Notes: generated by a model not told the origin, from the letters alone. Positions 1 to 7,124 are shown, counted from the stretch's first letter. The stretch is DNA of 13,482 nucleotides from Bacteriovoracaceae bacterium UBA6144 (GCA_002435705.1 DIVA01000073.1:5201-18682), one strand, 5' to 3'. Numbers and translations are program-made.

Positions 1-1
1 T

Positions 2-514
2 CTTGAGCAGAGTTCAATTCGGCAGAATGGTCATGCCATCGAATGTCGCATCTGTGCCGAAGATCCTGATAATGATTTTCTACCCACGGTTGGAAAAATT
101 CATAAAATCGGTCTTCCTACACTTAAAGACGTACGTCTTGATTGTGGCTATGTTGATGGTAGCACAGTGGGGATTAACTACGATTCAATGCTGGCAAAAC
201 TGATAACTTGGGCGCCAACCCGCGAAGAAGCCATCACTAAAATGCTTCATGCTCTGGATGAAGTTAGTTTCTCTGGCATAAAATCTAATCGAGATTATCT
301 TCGTCGAGTTTTAAAGCATCCGGAATTTATTAAGGGTCACACCAACACTCACTTTATTAAAACCCATGCAGACCAATTAAAGCCAGCTGCCTTGGCCCCT
401 AAAACTCATGGGGCTCATCTCGCGGCTTATCTTTTAAGTCTGAAATCAACCTCGAATTCACTTTCTGTTTCTCAGAGTACTCCGTGGAATGAGATTTCAG
501 GATTGAGGAATTAA
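2..514 (+). CDS. Biotin carboxylase, C-terminal part (probable methylcrotonyl/acyl-CoA carboxylase alpha chain), 5' truncated by window edge
   Basis: The reading frame is open from base 2 to the TAA at 512-514, giving 170 residues; the true start lies upstream of the window. The first residues match the C-terminal domain of biotin carboxylases. GHAIECRICAEDP corresponds to the E. coli AccC GHAVECRINAEDP segment that carries catalytic Glu and Arg. FLPTVGKI, the conserved Arg in DVRLD, and NYDSMLAKLI follow in the family order, then SFSGIKSNRDYLRRVL. The family carboxylates biotin with ATP and bicarbonate. The tail continues past the usual AccC end to TPWNEISGLR, which resembles the SPWxxxxGWR segment that precedes the BT linker in single-chain methylcrotonyl- and propionyl-CoA carboxylase alpha subunits. 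The next gene supplies that linker and the biotinyl domain, so this is the BC half of a split alpha chain. Substrate assignment to 3-methylcrotonyl-CoA rests on the HMG-CoA lyase gene downstream and is inferred. Confidence 0.9.
   Translation, partial: LEQSSIRQNGHAIECRICAEDPDNDFLPTVGKIHKIGLPTLKDVRLDCGYVDGSTVGINYDSMLAKLITWAPTREEAITKMLHALDEVSFSGIKSNRDYLRRVLKHPEFIKGHTNTHFIKTHADQLKPAALAPKTHGAHLAAYLLSLKSTSNSLSVSQSTPWNEISGLRN
505..510 (+). promoter_or_regulatory. Shine-Dalgarno for the biotinyl-carrier gene
   Basis: GAGGAA lies five bases before the ATG at 516 and inside the last codons of the biotin carboxylase gene. A good ribosome site at the exact domain junction argues that the split between the two reading frames is genuine and not a sequencing frameshift. 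Confidence 0.7.
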
Positions 515-515
515 T

Positions 516-1001
516 ATGAAAAAATCAGTTCTTATCAATGGTCAGGAAATTCAATTCGAATTGATCGAACTCAAGGCAGGGTCAGTGCATCTCCGCTGGG
601 GAGATGAAAATCTTCATTATCGTTTGGTTGCTCAGCACGATGATATGCTGGTGTTGAAAGATCAACAGGATCAAGTGATTCGGCTAAGAAAGAATTGTTT
701 TGATCAACAGACCCTCATTTGTGGAAACGGTTTAGATGCGATGGTTAGTGAGAAATCAGCTTCATTGACAAAAAACGCTGCTCTTGCCGGGGGACTTAAT
801 TCTCCTATGCCAGGTAAGATTTTTAAAGTCATGGCAGCTGAGGGTGATAAAGTGACTAAAGGACAAACGATTCTGATTCTAGAAGCCATGAAGATGGAGC
901 ATGCGATCAAGGCTGATAAAGACGGAGTACTTAAAAAGGTTTTTTTTAAAGTTGGTGAGCAAGTTCAGGGTGGAGTGGCACTGGCGGAGATTACGGTATG
1001 A
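516..1001 (+). CDS. Biotinyl-carrier (BCCP-type) protein with BT-like N-terminal region, carboxylase subunit
   Basis: This 161-residue protein carries the biotin for the carboxylase encoded around it. The C-terminal part (about residues 94-161) is a biotinyl/lipoyl domain. It has SPMPGKI, then EAMKMEH with the acceptor lysine at residue 126, exactly 35 residues from the C-terminus as is usual for biotinyl domains. A second half follows with VGEQVQGGVALAEI. Residues 1-60 (INGQEIQFEL, HLRWGDENLHYRL) are beta-rich and resemble the BT linker that joins BC to BCCP in single-chain methylcrotonyl/propionyl-CoA carboxylase alpha subunits. A short linker rich in Ala and Ser joins the two parts. The gene starts one base after the stop of the biotin carboxylase gene and ends in an ATGA overlap with the HMG-CoA lyase gene, so expression is very probably coupled. 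It is far too different in its N-terminal half to be an AccB of fatty-acid synthesis. Confidence 0.9.
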   Translation: MKKSVLINGQEIQFELIELKAGSVHLRWGDENLHYRLVAQHDDMLVLKDQQDQVIRLRKNCFDQQTLICGNGLDAMVSEKSASLTKNAALAGGLNSPMPGKIFKVMAAEGDKVTKGQTILILEAMKMEHAIKADKDGVLKKVFFKVGEQVQGGVALAEITV

Positions 1002-1900
1002 TAAATATCGTGGAAGTTGGTCCTCGTGACGGACTTCAAAATGAAAAATCAGTCATCACCACTGAAGATAAATTTGAGTTTGTTCGACTCCTCGCTCTTT
1101 CGGGGCTAAAGAGTATCGAAGTCACTAGTTTTGTTAAACCGCCTGCGATTCCACAAATGGCAGATGCAAAAGAGCTCTTTATCAAAGTCAGAAGTGAGCT
1201 CTCTTCATCAAGAGTAAGCTTTCCATGCTTGGTTCCTAATATGTATGGTTTTGAGACGGCAAAAAGTCTGGGCGTAAAAGACATTGCACTCTTCTCAGCA
1301 ACATCAGATACCTTTGCTAAGAAAAACGTTAACGCCACCGTGGATGAAACCTTTGAGCGAATGATGCCAGTGGCAGAGCTGGCTCACAAAGATGGAATGA
1401 GTGTACGAGCTTACATCTCTACCGCCTATGGCTGTCCCTATGAGGGCGAGGTGGCACACGCAAAGTTAATGAAAGTTATTGAGCGCTTTAAGAAAATGGG
1501 AGTCAGAGAGATATCAATCGGTGACACCACTGGAGTTGCGCGTCCGAGACAAGTAAAGGAAAGTTTGAAAGAGATTAAGAAGGCATTTGGACTTGATCAA
1601 ATTGCTATGCATTTTCATGATACTCGCGGGATGGCCCTGAGTAACATCCTTGTCTCACTAGAAGAGGGAGTCACAACCTTCGACTCTTCAGCTGGGGGAT
1701 TAGGTGGGTGTCCCTATGCCAAAGGAGCTACCGGTAACGTGGCCACAGAAGATGTTTGGTATCTCTGCCATTCACAGGGACTTGAAACTGGGATCGATCT
1801 TGATAAGTTAGTAGCGGCTTCTAGTTTTATTCTCTCGAAAGTAGGTAAAGAGACTCCTTCAAAATTTCTGAAATCATATTTGAGTACGGGGAAAATTTAA
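998..1900 (+). CDS. Hydroxymethylglutaryl-CoA lyase
   Basis: HMG-CoA lyase cleaves (S)-3-hydroxy-3-methylglutaryl-CoA to acetoacetate and acetyl-CoA, the last step of leucine degradation. The protein has 300 residues, the usual bacterial length, and starts with the family signature EVGPRDGLQNE. Arg10 is the catalytic arginine and Asp11 a metal ligand. HFHDTRG holds the metal-binding histidines 205 and 207. The loop GGLGGCPYAKGATGN carries catalytic Cys238 and ligand Asn247. All known active-site residues are therefore present on a DRE-TIM-type barrel. The start ATG overlaps the preceding stop by four bases (ATGA), and the stop TAA shares its last base with the next ATG (TAATG). Both point to translational coupling in one operon. 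Homologues are named mvaB, hmgL or liuE in other bacteria. The close relative isopropylmalate/citramalate synthase is excluded by the lyase-specific cysteine loop. Confidence 0.96.
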   Translation: MINIVEVGPRDGLQNEKSVITTEDKFEFVRLLALSGLKSIEVTSFVKPPAIPQMADAKELFIKVRSELSSSRVSFPCLVPNMYGFETAKSLGVKDIALFSATSDTFAKKNVNATVDETFERMMPVAELAHKDGMSVRAYISTAYGCPYEGEVAHAKLMKVIERFKKMGVREISIGDTTGVARPRQVKESLKEIKKAFGLDQIAMHFHDTRGMALSNILVSLEEGVTTFDSSAGGLGGCPYAKGATGNVATEDVWYLCHSQGLETGIDLDKLVAASSFILSKVGKETPSKFLKSYLSTGKI

Positions 1901-2694
1901 TGGAGCATATTCAGGTTGAAGACAAAGGTCATGTGAGATGGATTTGGCTTAATCGCCCCGAGGCCAGTAACGCTTATTCGGCATCCATGGTCATTGATTT
2001 TCCTCAAGCCTTGGATCAGGCCAGCCGTGAAAAGAATGTTCGTGTGGTTGTCATTGCCGCTCGTGGAAAAAACTTCTGTGCCGGTGGAGATGTGAAGGCG
2101 ATGAATGAGAAGACTGGAATGTTCGCCGGAGCAGCTAATGAGCTACGTGAAAGATACATGGATGGCATTCAACAGATTCCTCACTCTTTTTCTCGTCAAA
2201 AGAAACCTGTGATCATGATGATCCAAGGAGCAGCAGTGGGTGCAGGCTGTGATCTTGTGGCCATGGGTGATTTAAGAATCGCTGATAATCAAGCAAGCTT
2301 TGCGGAGACCTTCACGCGTGTGGGTTTAATCCCTGGAGATGGGGGAGCGTGGTTTTTGATTCGTGCCGTGGGATTCTCAAAAGCCAGTGAAATGTTTTTT
2401 ACCACGAAATCCTATTCAGCACTTGAGGCTCAACAAATGGGGCTTGTTCATGAAGTTGTGCCATCGGACCAATTAGTACGAAGAACACAAGAACTCGCTG
2501 AGCAATTGGCAAGTCTTCCTCCAATAGCTGTGCAACTTACTAAAAAAGCACTCCACCATGCTTATGAATCAAGTATTCAAACTCATTTAGATGTAGCTGC
2601 TGCACTCCAAAGTATTACTCAAACATCATCGGACCACCAGAAAGCAGTCGCAAGTCTTCTGAATAAAACGTCTCCGACTTATTTAAATGAGTAA
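1900..2694 (+). CDS. Enoyl-CoA hydratase/isomerase (crotonase) family protein
   Basis: The 264-residue length is typical of the crotonase superfamily. NRPEASNAYS near the N-terminus, ARGKNFCAGGDVKAM (CoA and oxyanion-hole strand) and IQGAAVGAGCDL are standard family segments. LIPGDGGAWFLIRAVG follows at about 143-158. In the operon the expected role is hydration of 3-methylglutaconyl-CoA to HMG-CoA, just before the lyase step. Against rat mitochondrial crotonase, however, the first catalytic glutamate (Glu144) is Asp118 here and the second (Glu164) is Phe138. The sequence therefore looks closer to isomerase-type members such as PaaG, which also read GLIP after an aromatic residue, than to classical hydratases. 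The exact reaction is open. The start overlaps the lyase stop by one base. The stop is followed by about 65 bases before the next gene, with no clear terminator. Confidence 0.88.
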   Translation: MEHIQVEDKGHVRWIWLNRPEASNAYSASMVIDFPQALDQASREKNVRVVVIAARGKNFCAGGDVKAMNEKTGMFAGAANELRERYMDGIQQIPHSFSRQKKPVIMMIQGAAVGAGCDLVAMGDLRIADNQASFAETFTRVGLIPGDGGAWFLIRAVGFSKASEMFFTTKSYSALEAQQMGLVHEVVPSDQLVRRTQELAEQLASLPPIAVQLTKKALHHAYESSIQTHLDVAAALQSITQTSSDHQKAVASLLNKTSPTYLNE

Positions 2695-2711
2695 TGAGTT
2701 GAAATAAATTT

Positions 2712-2740
2712 TTGACAACCCATGCATGGCCCCGAACAAT
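2712..2740 (+). promoter_or_regulatory. Candidate sigma-70-type promoter for the small lipoprotein gene
   Basis: A perfect -35 hexamer TTGACA at 2712-2717 is followed after 17 bases by AACAAT at 2735-2740, a 4 of 6 match to TATAAT. Transcription would start near base 2747, inside the purine-rich ribosome site. This gives a very short leader, so either the start is slightly different or the match is fortuitous. It would let the lipoprotein be expressed apart from the upstream catabolic operon. Confidence 0.4.
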
Positions 2741-2743
2741 GAT

Positions 2744-2752
2744 AGGAGAGGG
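2744..2752 (+). promoter_or_regulatory. Shine-Dalgarno that fixes the lipoprotein start at 2760
   Basis: AGGAGAGGG ends seven bases before the ATG at 2760. It supports that start over an in-frame TTG at 2712 that would put sixteen extra residues before the signal peptide. Confidence 0.7.
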
Positions 2753-2759
2753 TCATTAC

Positions 2760-3122
2760 ATGAAATTATTTTTTTTAAGTTTGCTGTTCGTATCCGCTAG
2801 TTGTTCTACCATTCACTTCCGTTCCAACCAAACCATTCCCGTGACTCTTGAGGGAAATCCCTTGCACCAGAAAAAGATCGAGATCACTGGTAAGACCGAT
2901 TTCTACTTCTGGGGCAATGATCCTGATCACACAGTGGTCTTCGTGGATGAAGAGGTCAAGCGCGCTGGATACACAGCTCTCTCAAAAGCCATCTTCTACG
3001 AATCCAAAGAGCCTTCAAATATTCTCATTAGCTTTCTCACTTTCGGGATCTATATGCCCACGGGCTGGACGATCACTGGATTCACAGAGGGAGCAGCAGA
3101 AACTCAAACTCCATCAAACTGA
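2760..3122 (+). CDS. Small predicted lipoprotein, function unknown
   Basis: The 120-residue product begins with a short basic end (MK), a hydrophobic stretch LFFLSLLFV and a lipobox SASC. This places the lipidated cysteine at residue 15 and the protein at an envelope membrane. The mature part is beta-rich with many aromatic and charged residues (TDFYFWGNDPDHTVVFVDEEV, residues about 48-67). A hydrophobic segment LISFLTFGIYMPTGW follows near residues 89-103. The ending LTFGIYMP is reminiscent of the C-terminal region of Bor/Iss-type phage-related lipoproteins (LGIYTP), but that resemblance is short and only suggestive. A strong ribosome site and a candidate private promoter precede it, and a rho-independent terminator follows 36 bases after the stop. 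It shares no evident function with the catabolic operon upstream. Confidence 0.8.
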   Translation: MKLFFLSLLFVSASCSTIHFRSNQTIPVTLEGNPLHQKKIEITGKTDFYFWGNDPDHTVVFVDEEVKRAGYTALSKAIFYESKEPSNILISFLTFGIYMPTGWTITGFTEGAAETQTPSN

Positions 3123-3157
3123 CCGTCAGGAAGACAGTCTTCCATGGATGGATATTT

Positions 3158-3187
3158 GGGCCAAGGATGGCCCTTTTTATTTTTTTA
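3158..3187 (+). terminator. Rho-independent terminator after the small lipoprotein gene
   Basis: GGGCCA (3158-3163) pairs perfectly with TGGCCC (3168-3173) around a four-base AGGA loop. It is followed by TTTTTATTTTTTT. It is directional: read on the other strand, the hairpin is not followed by a T run. It therefore ends + strand transcription from the lipoprotein gene and possibly from the catabolic operon. Confidence 0.88.
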
Positions 3188-3306
3188 AGCCAAAAATTTC
3201 AAATCACTTTGTTGCATCCTCTCTCGCTCCCTGCGACGTAGTTATCACTACGCCTCAGTCGCTCATTCGGTCGCGCCTAGTGCTTTATAAATTTTTGACT
3301 TAAAAA
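3182..3306. repeat. 125-base imperfect palindrome between convergent genes (REP/MITE-like element)
   Basis: The outer arms 3182-3199 and 3289-3306 are inverted copies matching at 17 of 18 positions. After a small mismatch and bulge, AAA-CACT (3201-3208) pairs with AGTG-TTT (3279-3286). The centre holds a second hairpin: CGTAGT (3237-3242) and ACTACG (3247-3252) flank TATC, enclosed by GCGAC (3233-3237) and GTCGC (3258-3262). The element begins within the T tract of the terminator and ends just short of the helicase stop. Its GC-rich centre and AT-rich ends are unlike the flanking DNA. It could be a non-autonomous mobile element, a REP-type repeat or a terminator for the helicase gene. Only one copy is in this window, so repeat status is inferred. 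Confidence 0.6.
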
Positions 3307-3312
3307 TAGAGT

Positions 3313-5340
3313 TTAGTTGAGGGATTTGATGAGGTCAGACAGGAAGTCGTTTTTGACTTCGTTGATTTCTTCTTCGCTGAGGCCCACAAAGGTGGTGCGG
3401 TCTTGGACCGTCATCGCTTCGGGGTAATTGACGATAAAACGAGAAGGAAAGCGTTCGATGTCTTTGCCGTAGAGCTTTCTCTGTTTGGCGTGGGTCATTA
3501 CCAAGCGTTTGCGGGCGCGAGTAATGCCGACGTAGCAAAGGCGGCGCTCTTCATTGATGTCACTGTTTTCGACGATGGTCTTCTTATGAGGAAGAAGCTC
3601 TTCCTCCATGCCAACTAAATACACGTAGTCATACTCTAGACCTTTAGAGGAGTGCAGAGTCATGAGCGTCACCTCATGCCGAGTCTCATCTCCGCCTCCA
3701 CCTCTGGTGTCTTGAGAGTCAGCCAAGAGGAGCCTTTCGACGAATGTTCGAAGCGTGGCTTCCGCTCCGAATCGATCGGTGAAGCGTTGAGCGGAGTTGA
3801 TGAAATTCATGACATCTTCTTTTTTGCGAGCAGCAAGCTTAGAATTGTCATAACTTTTATCGACGTAGGGCAGATACTGCACGCGCTCGATCAGTTCACG
3901 AACTCCATCGACGAGACCTTTTTGATTGAAAATATCTTTTAGGTCCCTCATGGTTTGGGTGAAGTGCTTGATCTCTTCTTTCTTCCCGACTTCTGATTCA
4001 TGCTCGATGATGTTGAAGAGCGGCTGCTTCTGCGCACTTGAGAGGCTCAGGTACTTGTCGAGGCTCGCGTTACCGATCCCGCGGTTAGGAGTGTTAAGGA
4101 TTCTCCTCAGGCTCAGCTCATCTCTGGGATTCATGATAACAGACAAATAAGCGATCAGGTCTTTGATCTCTTTTTTCTCATAAAATTTCTGGCCCCCAAT
4201 AATGGTGTAGGGGACTTGATTAAGACGCAGCTGATCTTCAAAGGGCGGAATCTGTGTGTTCGAGCGATAGAGGATCGCGACTTCACCCAAGTGCACTCCT
4301 TTCTTGGCCTGCAGCTCGATGATGTCATCCACTACCACGGCAGCCTCATGATCCGTATCATGAGCCGCCCAGAGGAAGGGTTTCTCGCCGCCCACCTGCG
4401 AGGTGCGCATGGTTTTGTCTTTTCGATTAAGGTTTTCTTTGATCACGCAATTCGCAAGCGTCAGGATGGGGGCGTAAGAGCGGTAGTTCTCTTCGAGTTT
4501 TACCACCTTGGCTCCAGGGAAGCGTTTTTCAAAATTTAAAATGTTTGAAATATCAGCGCCTCGAAAGGCGTAGATAGCTTGGTCGTCGTCACCTACGACA
4601 CAAATGTTGTTGTGTTTACAAGTGAGGCCCTGGATGAAGCGGAACTGAAGACCGTTGGTGTCCTGGTATTCATCGACCATGAGGTACTTCCAGCGCTCGG
4701 AATACTTCTCAGCAATCTCCGGGTGAGCTTCAAAGAGTTTAACCACTAGGAATAAAATATCATCGAAGTCCAGAGCGTTGTAGAACTTGAGTTTGTCTTG
4801 ATAGAAGGGATAGACCATCTCGACGGCGCCATCGTAGGGATTTTCAGGATCATAAAATTCTGAATTCACAAATTCATCACAAGAGATGCCTTTATTTTTC
4901 AGCCAGCTAATTTTGGATTGCACCATACCTTTATCAAAGGCTTTATTAGCACGAAAATTTTTGAGGCCCTCGCGGATGATGCTCATCTGGTCGGCAGAGT
5001 CGTAGATAGTAAAAAGATTGTTGTAGCCCAAGTGATGAATGTCTTCTCTCAGAATCCGAAGTCCCAGAGAGTGGAAGGTGGAGAGAGTTAATCCCTTTCG
5101 AATTTTAGGATTATCCACTAATTTTCGAACACGCTCCTGCATCTCTTGGGCGGCTTTATTGGTAAAACTCAAAGCGAGAATTTCCCGGGCTGAGATTTTG
5201 AGATTTTCGAGCATGTGCGCTACACGATAGGTCACTGTGCGGGTTTTGCCAGAACCAGCACCGGCCAATATGAGCACAGGGCCATAAATTGTTTCAGCAG
5301 CCTGACGCTGTTCGGGGTTAAGATCGAGGAGCGATACCAT
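3313..5340 (-). CDS. UvrD/Rep/PcrA-type ATP-dependent DNA helicase (SF1A)
   Basis: This 675-residue protein is a 3'-to-5' superfamily 1 helicase acting in DNA repair or replication restart. All motifs are in order: Q motif LNPEQRQA (7-14), Walker A AGAGSGKT with Lys32, motif Ia FTNKAAQEM (59-67), STFHSLGLR (87-95), Walker B DEYQDTN (223-229), motif III VGDDDQAIYAFRGAD (249-263), motif IV LEENYRS (282-288), motif V TLHSSKGLEYD (561-571) and motif VI EERRLCYVGITRARKRL (597-613). The length equals E. coli Rep (673) and is shorter than PcrA/UvrD. The C-terminus stops after a short acidic tail, without the Tudor-like RNA-polymerase-binding domain of PcrA, so Rep-like is a fair guess. The start is fixed by the Q-motif spacing, yet no Shine-Dalgarno precedes it. 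The gene is divergent from metG. Confidence 0.96.
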   Translation of the reverse strand: MVSLLDLNPEQRQAAETIYGPVLILAGAGSGKTRTVTYRVAHMLENLKISAREILALSFTNKAAQEMQERVRKLVDNPKIRKGLTLSTFHSLGLRILREDIHHLGYNNLFTIYDSADQMSIIREGLKNFRANKAFDKGMVQSKISWLKNKGISCDEFVNSEFYDPENPYDGAVEMVYPFYQDKLKFYNALDFDDILFLVVKLFEAHPEIAEKYSERWKYLMVDEYQDTNGLQFRFIQGLTCKHNNICVVGDDDQAIYAFRGADISNILNFEKRFPGAKVVKLEENYRSYAPILTLANCVIKENLNRKDKTMRTSQVGGEKPFLWAAHDTDHEAAVVVDDIIELQAKKGVHLGEVAILYRSNTQIPPFEDQLRLNQVPYTIIGGQKFYEKKEIKDLIAYLSVIMNPRDELSLRRILNTPNRGIGNASLDKYLSLSSAQKQPLFNIIEHESEVGKKEEIKHFTQTMRDLKDIFNQKGLVDGVRELIERVQYLPYVDKSYDNSKLAARKKEDVMNFINSAQRFTDRFGAEATLRTFVERLLLADSQDTRGGGGDETRHEVTLMTLHSSKGLEYDYVYLVGMEEELLPHKKTIVENSDINEERRLCYVGITRARKRLVMTHAKQRKLYGKDIERFPSRFIVNYPEAMTVQDRTTFVGLSEEEINEVKNDFLSDLIKSLN

Positions 5341-5377
5341 AGGGGACAGAATAAAGGATAGGCCTGCACCTCGTCAA
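5341..5377 (-). promoter_or_regulatory. Candidate promoter giving a leaderless helicase mRNA
   Basis: Read on the - strand, TTGACG (5377-5372) and TATTCT (5353-5348) are separated by 18 bases. They match the sigma-70 consensus at 5 of 6 and 4 of 6 positions. The -10 box ends seven bases before the A of the helicase ATG at 5340, which is the normal distance to a transcription start. The absence of any Shine-Dalgarno fits a leaderless message, but this is inferred from spacing alone. Confidence 0.4.
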
Positions 5378-5423
5378 AAATCTTCTGAGACAATCCGCTG
5401 TGTCAGGAGCTAAAATAGCTGGC

Positions 5424-7124
5424 ATGAAACACCTCATTACTTCTGCCCTTCCTTACGCCAACGGTCCCCTTCATTTTGGACATATAGCCGGAGTTTATTT
5501 ACCTGCTGATATTTTTACTCGTCATAAAAAACTCAAAGGCGAGCAAGCAGTGCATATTTCTGGGTCCGATGAGCATGGCGTGGCCATCATGCAGAACGCT
5601 CAAAAAGCGAAAATCCCTTATAAGGAATATGTCGATAACTGGCATCAAACACATAAGGCACTTTTTGACCGCTACGAGATTCAATTTGATTTCTTCGGTC
5701 AAACCTCCAGTGACTATCACCGTGAAGAAACACTCAAGTGGTTTCATAATCTGCATGATAAAAAGTTTATCGAGAAGAAAGATGAAAAACAGCTGCAGTG
5801 CCAAGACTGTCAGAACTTTCTCCCAGACCGCTTTGTAGAAGGGGAGTGCTATGTCTGTGGGTACAAAGAAGCGCGCGGCGATGAGTGCCCAGATTGTGGG
5901 ACATGGATTGATCCACTAAAATTAAAAAATCCTGTTTGTAAATTTTGTAACTCAAAGAATGTTTCTACGGTTGATTCCTTTCAGTACTACCTCAAGCTCT
6001 CGAAGTACCATTCGGAATTCTCCGAATGGTTTAAAACGAAAAAGAGCACGTGGCGCAAGAATGTGATTCCTTTTGTGGAATCACTTTCAAAAGATGAACT
6101 CGTTGACCGTGCCATCACTCGCGACCTGGATTGGGGAATCGACGTGCCCTTGGCAGAAGCCAAAGGCAAAAAGATCTATGTGTGGTTTGATGCGCCGATT
6201 GGTTACGTCAGCAACACCAAGAAGTGGCTCGAGTCTACAGGTTCGAAAGAGGATTATCTTAAGGACTGGTGGCAAAATAAAGATGTCACTATTTCAAACT
6301 TCATCGGTAAGGATAACATCATTTTTCACGCCATCATTTTTCCGGTCATGAGCATGGCCAGCGGAATCGTGAACCCTGTCACTGAGCTACCGGCCAATCA
6401 ATACGTGAATCTGGAAGGCAAACAGTTTTCTAAATCCAAGGGATGGTACGTGGATGCCGATGAGGCGATGAATCTGTTTGGAGCAGACGCTCTTCGCTTT
6501 TATTTAACGTCACTTATTCCAGAGACTTCTGATTCGAGTTTTACCTGGAAAGGACTCGAGCTCAAAATCAACAGTGAGCTTGCGAACAATCTTGGCAACT
6601 TCGTCAACCGCTCCATGAAGTTTTTGAAATCTAAGTGGCCTGAAGGCATTTCGGCAGCTGCATTCGAAACGTTTCAAGCCGAAGGGCGCATGACTGAATT
6701 GGAGTCATTCTTCAAAGCTCACCATGAACTTCTTGATTCTTATCAAATCAAGCGAGGCCAGGAGCACATCATGGAGCTTGGTGGAAAAGTGAATCTTTTC
6801 ATCACTGAGAAGGCCCCGTGGACGCAGTTTAAAACCAGTCCTGACGAAGCCGCTCAAACGATCGCCACGGCAAGTGTGTACACGCTGGCCTTAGGTGTGC
6901 TGCTGCAGCCCTATGTGCCAGGGCTTTCGCAAAAGATTCTCGAGTATTTTGGCTTGAAGCCATCGGATAAAATCGTGGCTCAGATTTATCAAGGTCATAT
7001 CCAGTCATTGCTCACTCATTTTAAAACGGGCTTTAAGCTTGAAGTAGAGCCCGCGGGCCTTGTGCCAAAGATTGACCCCAAATTGATCGAGGAGTTGGAT
7101 CTTAAACTGAAAGCGAAAGTTTAG
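5424..7124 (+). CDS. metG: Methionine--tRNA ligase
   Basis: MetG charges tRNA(Met) with methionine in the cytoplasm. The class I signature is at the N-terminus: TSALPYANGPLHFGH, with HFGH at 17-20 as the HIGH motif. SGSDEHG (46-52) and KIYVWFDAPIGY (250-261) are MetG-specific. The zinc domain has four CxxC knuckles (Cys126/129, 142/145, 155/158, 172/175), the two-zinc MetG form also seen in archaea and some bacteria. The KMSKS loop reads QFSKS at 334-338, keeping the second lysine. At 566 residues it consists of the catalytic core and anticodon-binding helical domain and lacks the C-terminal EMAP-like tRNA-binding domain of E. coli MetG. I chose the ATG at 5424. A GTG at 5400 is in frame but would add eight residues upstream of the conserved start and has no ribosome site. 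AGGAG at 5405-5409 lies 14 bases upstream of 5424, rather far. The stop overlaps the stop of the convergent gene. Confidence 0.97.
   Translation: MKHLITSALPYANGPLHFGHIAGVYLPADIFTRHKKLKGEQAVHISGSDEHGVAIMQNAQKAKIPYKEYVDNWHQTHKALFDRYEIQFDFFGQTSSDYHREETLKWFHNLHDKKFIEKKDEKQLQCQDCQNFLPDRFVEGECYVCGYKEARGDECPDCGTWIDPLKLKNPVCKFCNSKNVSTVDSFQYYLKLSKYHSEFSEWFKTKKSTWRKNVIPFVESLSKDELVDRAITRDLDWGIDVPLAEAKGKKIYVWFDAPIGYVSNTKKWLESTGSKEDYLKDWWQNKDVTISNFIGKDNIIFHAIIFPVMSMASGIVNPVTELPANQYVNLEGKQFSKSKGWYVDADEAMNLFGADALRFYLTSLIPETSDSSFTWKGLELKINSELANNLGNFVNRSMKFLKSKWPEGISAAAFETFQAEGRMTELESFFKAHHELLDSYQIKRGQEHIMELGGKVNLFITEKAPWTQFKTSPDEAAQTIATASVYTLALGVLLQPYVPGLSQKILEYFGLKPSDKIVAQIYQGHIQSLLTHFKTGFKLEVEPAGLVPKIDPKLIEELDLKLKAKV

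Noticed and set aside
2..170. A frameshift in the biotin carboxylase gene near base 167
   Set aside because: The ATG at 167 is only an internal Met/Val-region codon. The conserved sequence runs unbroken in the same frame from base 2 to 514.
3..203. A separate 66-residue reading frame at the start of the window
   Set aside because: It overlaps, in another frame, a continuous biotin carboxylase frame that is open from base 2. Its translation has no family features.
2712..2759. TTG start for the small lipoprotein
   Set aside because: It would place sixteen residues before a clear signal peptide. The ATG at 2760 has a strong ribosome site, and the TTG belongs to a TTGACA -35 box.
3182..3306. 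CRISPR array or tRNA gene in the convergent gap
   Set aside because: There are no repeated units with spacers and no cloverleaf with T-loop features. The structure is a single nested palindrome.
3403..4539. Several + strand reading frames inside the helicase gene
   Set aside because: They are antisense shadows of a gene whose helicase motifs are complete on the - strand.
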